A stretch of DNA of 64,000 nucleotides from contig JBNGIO010006150.1 of the NCBI GenBank assembly GCA_049999805.1, positions 1-64,000 of the forward strand. Direction: 5' to 3'. A model generated the notes under the pieces. It was not told where the DNA came from. It worked only from the letters and a program-made list of their open reading frames with translations, and made no database searches. Every line of letters begins with the position of its first letter. The first letter of the stretch is position 1. This stretch comes from Folioceros fuciformis (lineage: Eukaryota > Anthocerotophyta > Anthocerotopsida > Anthocerotales). Shown in pieces: positions 19,898 through 30,525 of this stretch. A program made the position numbers and the translations under genes.

Positions 19898-22568
19898 CAC
19901 TTCTCACATTTGCCCACCCATCTTCTTGCTGTTTGCCTTTGCCTCCCTCACTCTCTTTTGTCAACCAAACCCTTGGCGTCCCCCAGCCTTTCCAACGAGC
20001 AATTACCAAGCCTGATCCTCACTTCAATTTTCTTCTCCTCTTCCTCCGTAGTCCCCACATGATTTCAACTTCTCTTCAACACATGAGTTCTACGACTTGC
20101 TTTTGTGTTGGACGTGGATTCCAAGCTCCCATTCTTCCAACCTTTTCTTCCAAAAGTATGGCAATTGTATAACTGATTGTAGATTGCTATCTAGGTCATC
20201 TCAGATTCTTTTTTCTTATTATTTATATACTTTGATAAAATATTTAAAAGAATTTTTCTCAAATTATTTTTTAATCCAATTACAATGCTCAATATTTAAA
20301 AACACTATTATTAGATTTATTCCTTCATAAGCCCCTTCTCTACTTCTCAAGATATTTCTCTATTTATGTGAGTAATTTATTCTAAAATAAAATAAGTTTA
20401 TTTTTTATTTAATACATATAATATAATATATTTAATATATTAGAGTAAAAAATTATACATTTTCCACATGAAAGTATATGATACTTGGTTCTTGAAAATA
20501 AAGCATAATTTTTTTTATTTATTCTACTCAATCAATATATATTACTCTACTCAATTTAACTATATTTGTATGAACTTATAAATTTTAAATAACTTTATAT
20601 CTTTAATAATAATAATAATTTAGAAAATATATTACCATAAATTATACAAGGTTCATAATAATTAGTTCTTTGCACATAGTTAGTAGTTTCTAATTAATTT
20701 AAAGCATTCTAAAAATGTTGTCATGTTTGAAGGTCTTCTTTCATATGCCATGCTATTTTCATCCACTCTTTAGAATAGATGGAACTTTTTTTCTAATAAT
20801 AGAAAATAATCTCTTTCATCTTAATGACTAACCATGTTATTATAGAACTTTCTAATTTTATTTAATTTATATAAATTAATGATCTTATCTTCTTCTCTTA
20901 TATATTATGTTAGTTGACTCATGTACTTCCTTGTGGTTTCTCATAAAGCTACATCACCTTCGGTCTATTCTAAAGCCTCACTCTATTTGCTCATTCTTAT
21001 CCAATTCATGGCTTAGAACATTTTCTAGCCCTTGGGGTCTTAGAATATTTTCTAGCTCATGGAGATTGCTTAAGTTGTGGAAGATAAGGAGCAAGAACTT
21101 GCATCCACAAATCAGGAGAGAGCTACCGGCTAGGGAATATTGAAATTAGAACAAGATCGTGTAGAGCACTTTGCAAATCTTTGGGACTTCTTAGTTTAAG
21201 GCAATATTATGGACTTGAAGAGAAGCACAACCATGGCGTCTAACAAGTTTGCAAAACTAGTTGAACAAGGTGAGTTTTACAAAATTATTGTGGGCAATGT
21301 TGTGTGCTTGTTTGTGATGGTTAAAAGTTTGAAAGATTTTCAAAGGTAGCTAGATGCAACCAGCACGTTCATGAAACAAAATATGTGCATGTATGTACTT
21401 GAACAAGAACCTGCCAAGCCTTGCAAGGATCGCAAGATTTGGTGTAGGCAATGAATGGTGTCTACCGAAAGCCAAAAGGTTTAAACAAAAGGAATCTGTA
21501 CCAGGATTTCCCCACAACAAATCCAACTCTTAGGATCCCGTCAGGTGAAGCCTGGTTCGGGGGAAAAGGTCTGGACATGGGACTGCTTCCTCCTTTCCAG
21601 ACCACGCAAACAAGGAGCCATGTGGCACAAATATCTGAGTGTTCGATCAGACATGTCCGTGTCTTTGCGTCTTGTTGTGGGAGCCTGTCATCGCTGTACA
21701 CGTTAGGTGTCCGTCCTTCAGCTGTCAAACTTTGCATTCCATCCACCAGACCTACCAGGAGTCCATGTCGCTGCAACGTACTGCACAGCGCTGCACAAAT
21801 AGCGACCCGGGGAAGGAAAGGAGGAGGAAGACTCGGTTTGGTGTTGAGTAAACATTTCCTAAAATGGCATGTGCCAATCTGGGCGTCAGCCATAAATAGG
21901 GAATCGGGGATTCCATGCTTTGGGGGATCCACGCTGAATCTCTATTTCAGCGTAACGCGCTTTCCAAAGTGGGGAATATGTATGTATGTATATATGTATG
22001 TACCTACGACGTCCTTGCAGTTTCAATTCCCAGTGGCGAGAGGACGAACTCGGAGTGTGAATGCGTGTCGGGATCCCCAGTCCGGTTGACCTGCGAGCGG
22101 GTTAAAAATTGAAGGGTGGTGCTGGAAGACGGTTGTGCTGGCCGTGATAGCAGCAGGCTGCTTGGAATTGTTGTGCGCAGAACCGGTCTGGAGGTTGGGA
22201 TTCTGGAGTTGTTTGTGGGTTGGTGTGGATAAGTGTTGCAGTTGTGGGTTTCGGAGGATTCTGGAGGTGGTGGTGGGTACAGTAGAATCGGAACGGATTC
22301 GTGGGTACGGTGCGGATGGTGTGTGGAATCTGGCTTGCCTGAATCTGTGGGATGCGGATGTGGGGGCTGTGAATTGGGGGGGCCGGTGTGAGTTGGGTGG
22401 TTGAATTGGGTCCAGTTTGTGGGATTTAGAAGGTTGGCTGAGCTTGTGATGGAATGGGGAACAGGTCTTCCTGCATGCAAGACTGCGTACAACAGAATGG
22501 ACTGGGGAGAACGTGGTAGGAGTTGCAGCATAGCTGAGCAGCACGAACATGTTCCCCCGCACGGCAGA
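19898..22568. other. AT-rich spacer with no supported gene
   Basis: From about 20170 to 21400 the DNA is strongly AT-rich with no sizeable frame. It looks like decayed transposon or heterochromatic sequence, but I found no diagnostic domain. From about 21450 to 22568 the composition returns to genic and should include the inositol-kinase promoter and 5' UTR; a short tatgtatgta repeat lies near 21975. Confidence 0.5.
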
Positions 22569-23686
22569 ATGGGCAGGCAGGAGGATGGGCTCCCGCACCT
22601 CAAGAGTAAGGGGAGGCAGCAGAGGGACGTGTTGGTGGTGGGGAATTACTGCCATGACGTGATCCAGCTCCCGCGGGACGTGGAAGCGGAGGTGCTGGGA
22701 GGCTCCGTGTCGTACATCGGGAACGTGCTGGACGCGGTTGGAGTGGACGCCTTGGTGGTGGCCAAAGTCGGCCCAGACTTCTCCTATTCGGAGAGTTGTG
22801 CGCCCAAGGCGCACCCGCCCACAGTGGTGCTACACCGCTGCACAACGCAGTTCTTCGCAGACCTGAGCAAGCAAGGAGAAGAGCGCGTTCTTCGGGCCGG
22901 CAATGTATGCGAGCCCATCTTCCCTTGGGACATTCCGGGGGACTGTCAATTCCGGATTGGGCTGGCGGTGGGCGTGGCGGGCGAGATCCGGGCCGACACC
23001 CTGGAGCGAATGGCGGCTGCCTCGGCTTGTCTGGTAGTGGATGTGCAGGCTTTGATCCGCACAATCGAGCCCGGGAGCGGAGTGGTGGGACTTTGCCCTC
23101 TCCGGGACACGCCCTTCTACCCGCTTTTGCACAGGGTGGCATACCTGAAGGCATCCAGCTCCGAGGCCGCATTCATCGATTTGGAGGAGGTCAGGCAGCG
23201 CACATGCGTGATCGTAACGCAGGGGCGGGACGGGAGCCGCGTGTATGGAGACGGGTTTGAGTTCCTGGTGCCGCCCTTCGCTGCGGAGGAGGTGGATCCG
23301 ACTGGGGCCGGGGATTCCTTCCTGGCGGGATTCTGCACCGGGTTGTATAACGGGCTTGCGGTTGACAAGGCTGTGTTGATGGGAAACTATTTCGGGGCTC
23401 TGGCCGTGGGCCAGGTCGGGGTGCCCACCTTCTCGGCGCTGCAGCTTCAGGCAAGTGGGGCTATGGCTTTCTTGTTGCTGCTGGGTTTGCGTTGGGTGGA
23501 GGTTGATTGGTTGGAGGGTTTCTGTGTGGTTGCTCAGATGCTGGATTTGTGCTTGATGATGTGCAGGGGTGGGGTTGCAACGGTCTGAGGCAGGGGATGT
23601 CCATGATCCTTGAGTCCAATCCCCTGTTGGGTATTAACGCTGGCTGCAATCGTGGGCTGGGAGCAGGGAGTGTGTGCTCGCCGTAG
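22569..23686 (+). CDS. pfkB-family inositol 3-kinase (plant MIK-like)
   Basis: The first exon, 22569-23450, encodes 294 residues of a pfkB sugar kinase: VLVVGNYCHDVI at the N-terminus, LGGSVSYIGNVL, VVAKVGPDF, and the signature DPTGAGDSFLAGF with the catalytic Asp. The pattern matches plant myo-inositol kinase, which phosphorylates inositol on the way to phytate. A GC donor (CAG/GCAAGT at 23451) then opens an intron. The best phase-keeping acceptor is at 23567, giving a short tail ending at 23686, but that tail does not resemble the family C-terminus. The 3' end is therefore uncertain; the next open acceptor, near 23735, is also possible. Confidence 0.8.
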
Positions 23687-25380
23687 CCCTCCTCGGCAGG
23701 AGAATGGATGTCGAGAGCATGCTGGTGCAGCAGGGACGATGATGAAGATGGAGGAGCAGGTCCTCGGGTTAGGGCAACGGCCGGACGTGCCTGCTTTCAC
23801 CGAATGAATGTTGCAATGCCGCAGTACGTGGTCTCGGGTTTGAGACCTGGGAGAGAAAGAGAGTTGTTGGAGGAGCTGGTGCCCTGTAACGCGTTGGGCT
23901 CGAGGATGGTGTCCTTATCTGTCTTCGGAGAAGAACCTTATGCTATTCATTACAGCAAATAAGGATAAGGTGCTTGCCTGATTTGGGTCATGCTCGTCTT
24001 CCTGATCCTCTCCGCCCTTTGAAGGAGTGTGTTCTAATGGGGGTTTGCACTGTAACAGGTTACAACCTCGACCAGTGACAGTCGGAGTGATCTCAAAGTA
24101 CGCACAGTTTCTCCTGGTAGTGTGAGATGGATGGCGTATTACACTTAGAGGCAGCAGACGCTTGGTCCTCACTTATCTCTTTCGGCAGCCATATTGGAGG
24201 GATAGCTCGTAAGAAAAATATCTGTGATTGGGTCTTGCTCGACCGGCCGGCCGGGTTAGGCGAAGAACGGAGACTTAATTGCCTGCTCATGAAGCAGGCG
24301 TCTTGTTGTCAGTGACTGTTGTCCAGTTTGATCAATATGATCTGCACAGTAAGAAACAGAAGTCGGTTCTTAATTGGTTCTATTCCTCAACATCAATCTG
24401 CGAGCGTTTGATCCCATGCTTTGTTTGGTGCACATCCAAGACGATTTGAGCTGGGTACGGGGATCTGGATGACCAGCAGCCATTATCCATCTGGGCGCAA
24501 GCTTTGAGAACCTTTCATGTCATCCTCGATTCCGGTGTACATGCAAGACATACTGAGCTGCAGTCGGTGTACATGTAAGACAAAGTGAGCTGGGTATTGG
24601 AATTTGGAATACCAGCAACGGCCATAGGAATTGCACTGACTGGCGTTGCATAGACGCTAGAAGGGGCAGTCCCATGGCCAGGATTGCCTAGGTCCTTGCA
24701 GAAAGCAGGCGGGTGTCGATCAAGTAGTTTTGACGGAATCGGATGATATGTCCTCTTTCTCAGATTCCTGTACAAGCCTGCCATTGAAATACTTTGCACC
24801 TCTTCACAACGCACGTAGGAGAGGTGAAGCTCATACTGCACATCTGGAGTGCATGGACAAAGGTACGATCCTCTCCACCAAAGCCCACTGTTCTGTGCAG
24901 CAACGTGCAACAATGAACGTTCTTGTAGGTCCCAACTTCCAGATATGAGCTGCTTATCTGTTCATATCTGACATCCTAACTGCTTGACATGGTTGCTTGC
25001 CTGTCCCAGTGGTCTGGCGTTGGAGATTTCAGATAATCGTCTTCCAGCGTGTCATGAGGACATTTTGCCTCAGCCTAGTCTGGCAACTCAGACATTTTGT
25101 CGGGACCGCCTAGCCTGGCAACGCTCGGTCCCGAGCAGGGACCGAGCCTTTTTGTGACCCATGATCACGAAATATAATATGTAATATATAAAAATTTATG
25201 AATATTAATATGAAGAAAAAAATGTTTGGTATATTCTATCGTTGGGGCTCGCCTTTTCAAGCTTGAAAAATAACATTCCAGTCTATCTTCCTAACCAAGG
25301 AATCGTTATTTATGTAATTGAGGAAATAAGATGGAAAAACAAGTCCATCCTTAAAAGAGAGATAAACCTTGATAGTGACA
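23687..25380. other. intergenic region with small local duplications
   Basis: No gene is supported. A 33-bp imperfect duplication lies at about 24534-24593 (ggtgtacatg-aagaca--gagctg twice), and a related gagctgggta block occurs at about 24449 and 24587. A perfect hairpin sits at 25123-25147. Confidence 0.5.
25123..25147. repeat. perfect 10-bp inverted repeat followed by T-rich tract
   Basis: gctcggtccc and gggaccgagc flank a 5-base loop and are followed by cttttt. It looks like a terminator hairpin but lies in nuclear intergenic DNA at the edge of an AT-rich repeat block. A transposon-end remnant is more likely. Confidence 0.7.
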
Positions 25381-25389
25381 CTATGGGCC

Positions 25390-25765
25390 AACCCCTAAAG
25401 CTTAATGACTATCAATAGATTATGGTGTAGGATAGAAAAGCTTAATGACTATCAATAGGTTATGGTGTAGGATAGAAAGGCTCTACCTACATTATGGTCT
25501 AAGGATGAGAAAGGCTCTACCTACNNNNNNNNNNAGGCTCTACCTACATTATGGTCTAAGGATGAGAAAGGCTCTACCTACGTTATGGTCTAAGGATGAG
25601 AAAGGCTGAGAAAGGCTCTACCTACATAAAGGCTCTACCTACATTATGGTCTAAGGATGAGAAAGGCTCTACCTACATTATANNNNNNNNNNAAAGGTTG
25701 ATGAGAAAGGCTCTACCTATATTATACCTACATTATGGTTTGGGATGAGAAAGGTTTTACCTATA
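25390..25765. repeat. short-unit satellite with two 10-N gaps
   Basis: Two copies of a roughly 42-bp unit (gcttaatgactatcaata-gttatggtgtaggatagaaa) grade into 5-8 copies of a 33-37-bp unit containing aaggctctacctac and attatggtctaaggatgag. Assembly gaps at 25525-25534 and 25683-25692 show that the true copy number is unresolved. Confidence 0.9.
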
Positions 25766-25817
25766 CTAGGTTGCTCACGCTGCCTCTCCTGCCAACGTTG
25801 TCATCTTGTATATGACA

Positions 25818-26450
25818 TTATCTAAAGTATGTTGTAGAGCAATAGAAACCCTTTGCTAAAACAACGCTACAATATATGAAAGAGGAAGACCAAGCCCATT
25901 TTTTTTTTTGTGAATTGTCTTGGAGCAAGACTTCAAAAACTTGGAAAATGCTTTGCACTTCACCCCGTGGGTCCCAATGGTAAGGGAGAGAAAGGTGTGT
26001 CCAGCTTGTAGAGGGGTGTACTTGTGAACCTTGGCCGATGTACACCCCTTTGCCGTCCAACTCGAAGAGTTGAGGATAATATGCTTCCAAACCGTGACCT
26101 ATGGGGAGTCAGGTACAATCACGTTGGCAATAAAAACTTGTTGATCTAATTGAATAAGGAAAAGGTTAGCCCAAAGAGAAACACCATTAGGTAGAGTGTA
26201 CAAGCGCTCCCTAAAGGGCAGAAAGCCAGCCTCCTTGGCCAACAAAAATAGGACATCTCACACAGCATCATGCATAACAATCCATTGACCCCCACCTGGA
26301 CAACAGGTAAGATGAGTACCAGAGTTGTCTAGAGGTGCCCCACAACTGCAAGAGGAGAGAGAGCATACCACAGGTTGGACCAAACCAAGGCCAAACTTCA
26401 TTGCAATAGAGAAAGTGGTTGGTGCGATTCAGAAAGCCTAGATGCTAGGT
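25818..26450 (-). mobile_element. non-LTR (LINE) retrotransposon 3' ORF relic
   Basis: On the minus strand, frames from about 26450 down read GASSWLDLASRL (frame-shifted), then a C-x-C-G...D..G-x-H...C zinc motif (SCSCGAPLDNSGTHLTCC, about 26290-26360) followed by HDAV and a helical tail. This order is typical of the C-terminus of LINE-type reverse-transcriptase ORFs. A stop follows HDAV and the reverse transcriptase itself is absent, so it is a dead fragment. Confidence 0.6.
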
Positions 26451-26583
26451 CAAGCCAAGAGCTTGCGCCATTTCCTAAGCATGAACAAAGTCGTGCCTGA
26501 ACAGGCTTGGGGATAGAAGAATCCCGAAGAATATTAAGTTGCATTTGCTCATATTCCTTCTCAAGAAGAGAAGCTTGAAGCCC

Positions 26584-27170
26584 TCAAATTCTAACTGCAA
26601 GAAGAGATGAAAACGTAAGCATAGTAGTCCTAGCCTTAGAAGAAAGAGCGTCCTTAGCCGATCTTAGGGACATCTGCCAAGGGAGGGCACCCTCCTTGAT
26701 ATCAAGAATGAAACATTCCAAAATGCAAGCATATGATTTAGGGTTCTCCTTAACGGGCGGACCGTTGATGGATATACTCAAAAATGCATCAAGGGTCAAA
26801 ATATTAAGATTAGTTCTCATGTTATTTATCACAAAGTTTTGTTTAGAAAATCCCGGTTCACATACTACAGTACTACAAGGTATGACTAAACATAATTCCC
26901 AAAGATGTAATATAGAGGGTGTTAGTACTACCCACTCCCGAGTTGTTGAATATATTTTGTAAGCTGCTAACATACTCAATCTAGCATTAGGAGACTTCAA
27001 GATGGACACAAATGCTAGCAACTCAGCTTGACACACCTCATCAACCACAAAAGGGTCGACAACATTAGTATTTGCATCCATAGAGCTAGTTCCAAACTTT
27101 TTTAACAATACCTCTAACAAATTATTAACTACCTCACTCCAAAAAATAGATGGTATATATAAGGTTTTTT
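26584..27170 (-). mobile_element. hAT transposase C-terminal (dimerisation) fragment
   Basis: The minus-strand frame carries the hAT C-terminal signature: W-x-LCLVIPCSTVVCEPGFSKQ, NNMRTNLNILTLDAFLSI and SINGPPV. This matches ZNF862-type hAT transposases. The frame remains open slightly upstream (to about 27165) without an ATG, consistent with the 3' half of an interrupted element whose middle part lies at 29637-30525. Confidence 0.85.
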
Positions 27171-28284
27171 TGTTTCACTTTTTGTTACAATAGTCGAAAG
27201 TGTTACAACAACTAGTTCGAGCCATTGCCCTAGTCATCTTATTACGCTCCATTATAACACAAAGTTTCTTAATTGATTTCTACATCACTTGTGCTATTCC
27301 GAACCTGCTCCCCATATGGCCCCTTCTTTTGAAATGCCCTCAATAGACGGGGATTCAGATTTCAAGCACGGTGCTCAAATACCAAAGCTACGGAAATGTA
27401 GTTTATTCTCCTTGTCATTAAAAACCATTTACATAATAATTACAACAATCCGGTCCCAGACAAAACCCGTGGTGCACATGCTGAATGAAGGGACCATTAC
27501 AATATGTATTATTCCTCCACCACAAGTGTCATGCCATTGTAGTAGCTTGTGTGTCTAGTACTAGTGCCATCAGAAGCTAATTTGCCTTGCATTGCTGCCC
27601 TTGAGAAACTCCCCCTCATACACCTCGACTCTCAATGGATTAAGGAGGGTTGTGATTTGAAACACATACACATGTGTTCGGGTTGCAAGCAGAGTAAACA
27701 ACAAACCTCCAGCAAGTGTGGCTACGAACCTGTCTTGTTGAAGGTTCGGTGGTTCGAGTGCAATCCAAACGGGAGGTCCCCCTATATTAGAGAAACCATC
27801 ACAGGATTCCACTCTATACATTCTGGCCGACATTGCTCTTACATCCCTAATGGAGTCGACACATCGTTCATATGGCATGAACAAGAAACACAATGTGTCT
27901 TAGTACCAGACGTGTTGGCAGAGCATCGAGGCTGGGTCTTGGCTGTTCGAACACTAGCACGGGCATGGAGAGTGGAAAATGAATGATGTGAATCCGATCT
28001 CCATGCCCGTTAACGGCATTCATGATCAGATGGGCAAGTGGTGTGCCTGCTTTTGATTCCTCCCTCACAGTTGTAGTTTGGTCAATGTTCAATGAAAAAC
28101 ATTGAAACATATGTGAGTAGTTTTATTTTCATTGAGAAGAAAGCACTTGCTTTTGAAATAGTCGCCTTGCGAAGATGGATATGCCCACAAGGATGCATCC
28201 CCTTCATTTTGTGCATGCCATACATGGGTAGGCATGATTATCGACCACGTTTTGTGCATGTGAAGTTGACTTGGTTTGAAAGTG

Positions 28285-28790
28285 ACGTGCTTGCTTATCT
28301 AATTTGTGGCTTCATTATCTACATGTAAAAAATGATGGCCTAATTATTATAGATTGCTCTACATGGCATGCATGCGGGACCCGATCTCCGCAAAGTTAAG
28401 TTTGGCTCTAACTACGTGACAGGTTTTGTGAATTAAGATAAGACGGAAGCCGAAAGGGCTTGGTGGTGATGGCTTCGTGTAGGCTCAATTGCTCTTCATT
28501 GAGTGGCATGCATTGCGGCCTCATTATCTACAAGTAAAAAATCATGGCCTAATTATAATAGATTCCTCTACATGACATGCATCCATGACCCCATGTCCGC
28601 AAAGTTAAGTTTGGCTCTAACTATGTGGCAGCTTTTGTGCATTTAGATAAACTGGAAGAGCTTGGTGGTAACAACGTCGCGTAAGCTCGACTGCCCTTCA
28701 TTGAGTGGCATGCATTGCGGCCTCATTATCTACACGTAAAAAATGATGGCCTAATTATAATAGATTACTCTGCATGAGTTTTGGTGGAAC
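28285..28790. repeat. about 205-bp tandem repeat, roughly 2.4 copies
   Basis: Units begin with aaaaatgatggcctaattat and run through gcaaagttaagtttggctct to gcggcctcattatctaca. Copies are at about 28328-28540 and 28541-28740, with partial copies before and after. The match is strong, with small insertions. Confidence 0.88.
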
Positions 28791-28869
28791 ACGGGCCATG
28801 AATTTTGGAGACACGGGCAACACTAGATCTTTCTATATACATACGATGATGTTTATATGTTTATATGTT

Positions 28870-29410
28870 TATACGTCCTTTCTCGTATATAACATATGTA
28901 GACTGTACCACTGGTATGTGGCATTGATCAAATATAATGACACGTAGCGGCATAGCCAAGATGCCTAAACAGTTTTTATGTCATCTTGGGCCCAAACAAT
29001 ATTAATGGCATGGTGTCCCAATAGCATTAATGACATGGTGTCTAATGTTGTGTGATATGAAATGCATAGCCACCCTTTTTTGTGTACGACATATGTAAAC
29101 TTAGTATACATCTATTATGTGGCATTAATAAAATATAGTGACACGGAGCCCAAGAGACCCGATCAGTATTCATAGCATCTTGGGCCCAAACCGAATTAAT
29201 GGCATGGTGTCCCAATAGCATTAATGGCATGGTGTCCTAGTGAAATGCGTAGCCCATCCTTTCTTGTACACAACATATGTAGACTCAGTATACCGCTACT
29301 CTGTGGCATTAATAAAATACAGCCCAAGAGTCCCATCAGTATTCATGGCATCGCCCAAACGGTAATAAAGGCATGGTGTCCCATGATGTGTGAATGTGTA
29401 GCTCGAGGTG
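28870..29410. repeat. about 185-bp tandem repeat, three copies
   Basis: Three consecutive units at about 28875-29069, 29070-29255 and 29256-29405. Each contains acatatgtagact, tgtggcattaataaaata, cttgggcccaaac and attaatggcatggtgtccca. Copies differ by point changes and small deletions. Confidence 0.88.
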
Positions 29411-29636
29411 TAGCATAGCAGGCCCACAAGGGGCCATAATGCAAACCATACCAAACACCTAAGCAAAGAAACCGTGACAACGGTTAGTTATCATGATATT
29501 AGAGTTACAATTTTTGTTACAATATCCTGGCTCGGTATCACCAAACCTAACTGTAACAATTGCCACAAATGTGTTACAAATAACCTCCTTTTAGTTACAC
29601 TATACCGTAATATGGATGCCCAGCATGTACTAGTGA

Positions 29637-30525
29637 CTATACACGCTCATCTACATCTGCAAGATAAAATTCAGGACTGAATAAACGACAAGCATACAAC
29701 ACAGAAAGATCACGAAACTTATTATTCACTACATCAAAAATAGCTAAAGCACATTTATTAATACTAGCAATGCAAAAACTTAGTTCGCTTTCAGAGTAGT
29801 CAGATATTACAAAACCCTCATACATTTTTCAAGTTTCCAATGAAAGAGGAAAGCTTTCCACTACTTTCCCATACTCACCCTAAACCTATGACATGACCTA
29901 TTAACTTTATACATACTTTTGACTTGTTTAATAAAAGAATATATGATAGAAGCTATGCTAACTAGCTCTAGATAATCACATTGAAAGTTAGTATTCAAGG
30001 AAGTAAGGACCTCTAAAATATGTGATAAAAAGTGAAATGAAAATAAGGCCTTAGTAATTAGTAAAGCTTGGAAGATAGTCTTCCCTTGCAAAGAAGAAGA
30101 ACTACTTACTTATTGGCTTTTGGTCAATTTAGGCTCTCATCCTCTTGAGCAAATTTAAGCAAAACTGGTAATAAACAAACTATTCTACTCATGACTTGAC
30201 TTTTAGACAACCAACGCACATCATGAATTCCTGATACAGTTAAGACTTGCATTTCTGATTGCACTTGCAATTCACTCAAAGACGTAGCCTTCTTACTTAA
30301 ATGATGAAGAGCAACGTGTAATTCCCTCACAATCTTGTTCGCCACCTCAAAGTTGGGAACCTTCAATGTTGCCTCTATAGCTGCAAGTGTCGTACAGCGA
30401 GAAAATCGATGAGTTTGAGCAAAATACGAATTCACATTACGCGAAAAATTCACAACATTGTGATCTCCACGGCCTTCTTTCTTGCCAATCATGATTGATG
30501 CTCCATCGCCTGCAAATCCACTCAT
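29637..30525 (-). mobile_element. hAT transposase central domain relic
   Basis: Minus-strand frames read SGFAGDGASIMIGKKEG, AQTHRFSRC, HDVRWLSKSQVMSRI and then FHFLSHILEVLTSLNTNFQ. This is the order of the RNase-H-like core of ZNF862/KIAA1586-type hAT transposases. Stops and frame changes at about 30100 and 29840 inactivate it. The C-terminal part continues at 27165-26584. Confidence 0.85.

Larger units (their letters stand above)
27170..29636. other. 2.5-kb repeat-rich segment splitting the hAT element
   Basis: This segment lies between the two collinear halves of a hAT transposase. It contains two tandem-repeat families (listed separately) and an unassigned plus-strand open frame of 145 codons at 27549-27986 with no recognised domain. 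A short direct repeat, tttttgttacaata, occurs near both ends (about 27180 and about 29510). Insertion or later repeat expansion inside the hAT element is inferred. Confidence 0.6.

Noticed and set aside
21140-21450. Possible transposon ORF in AT-rich spacer
   Set aside because: Short broken frames with no transposase or reverse transcriptase motif that I can defend.
25390-25765. CRISPR-like regular repeats
   Set aside because: Units are adjacent and variable with no unique spacers, in a nuclear genome. It is a satellite.
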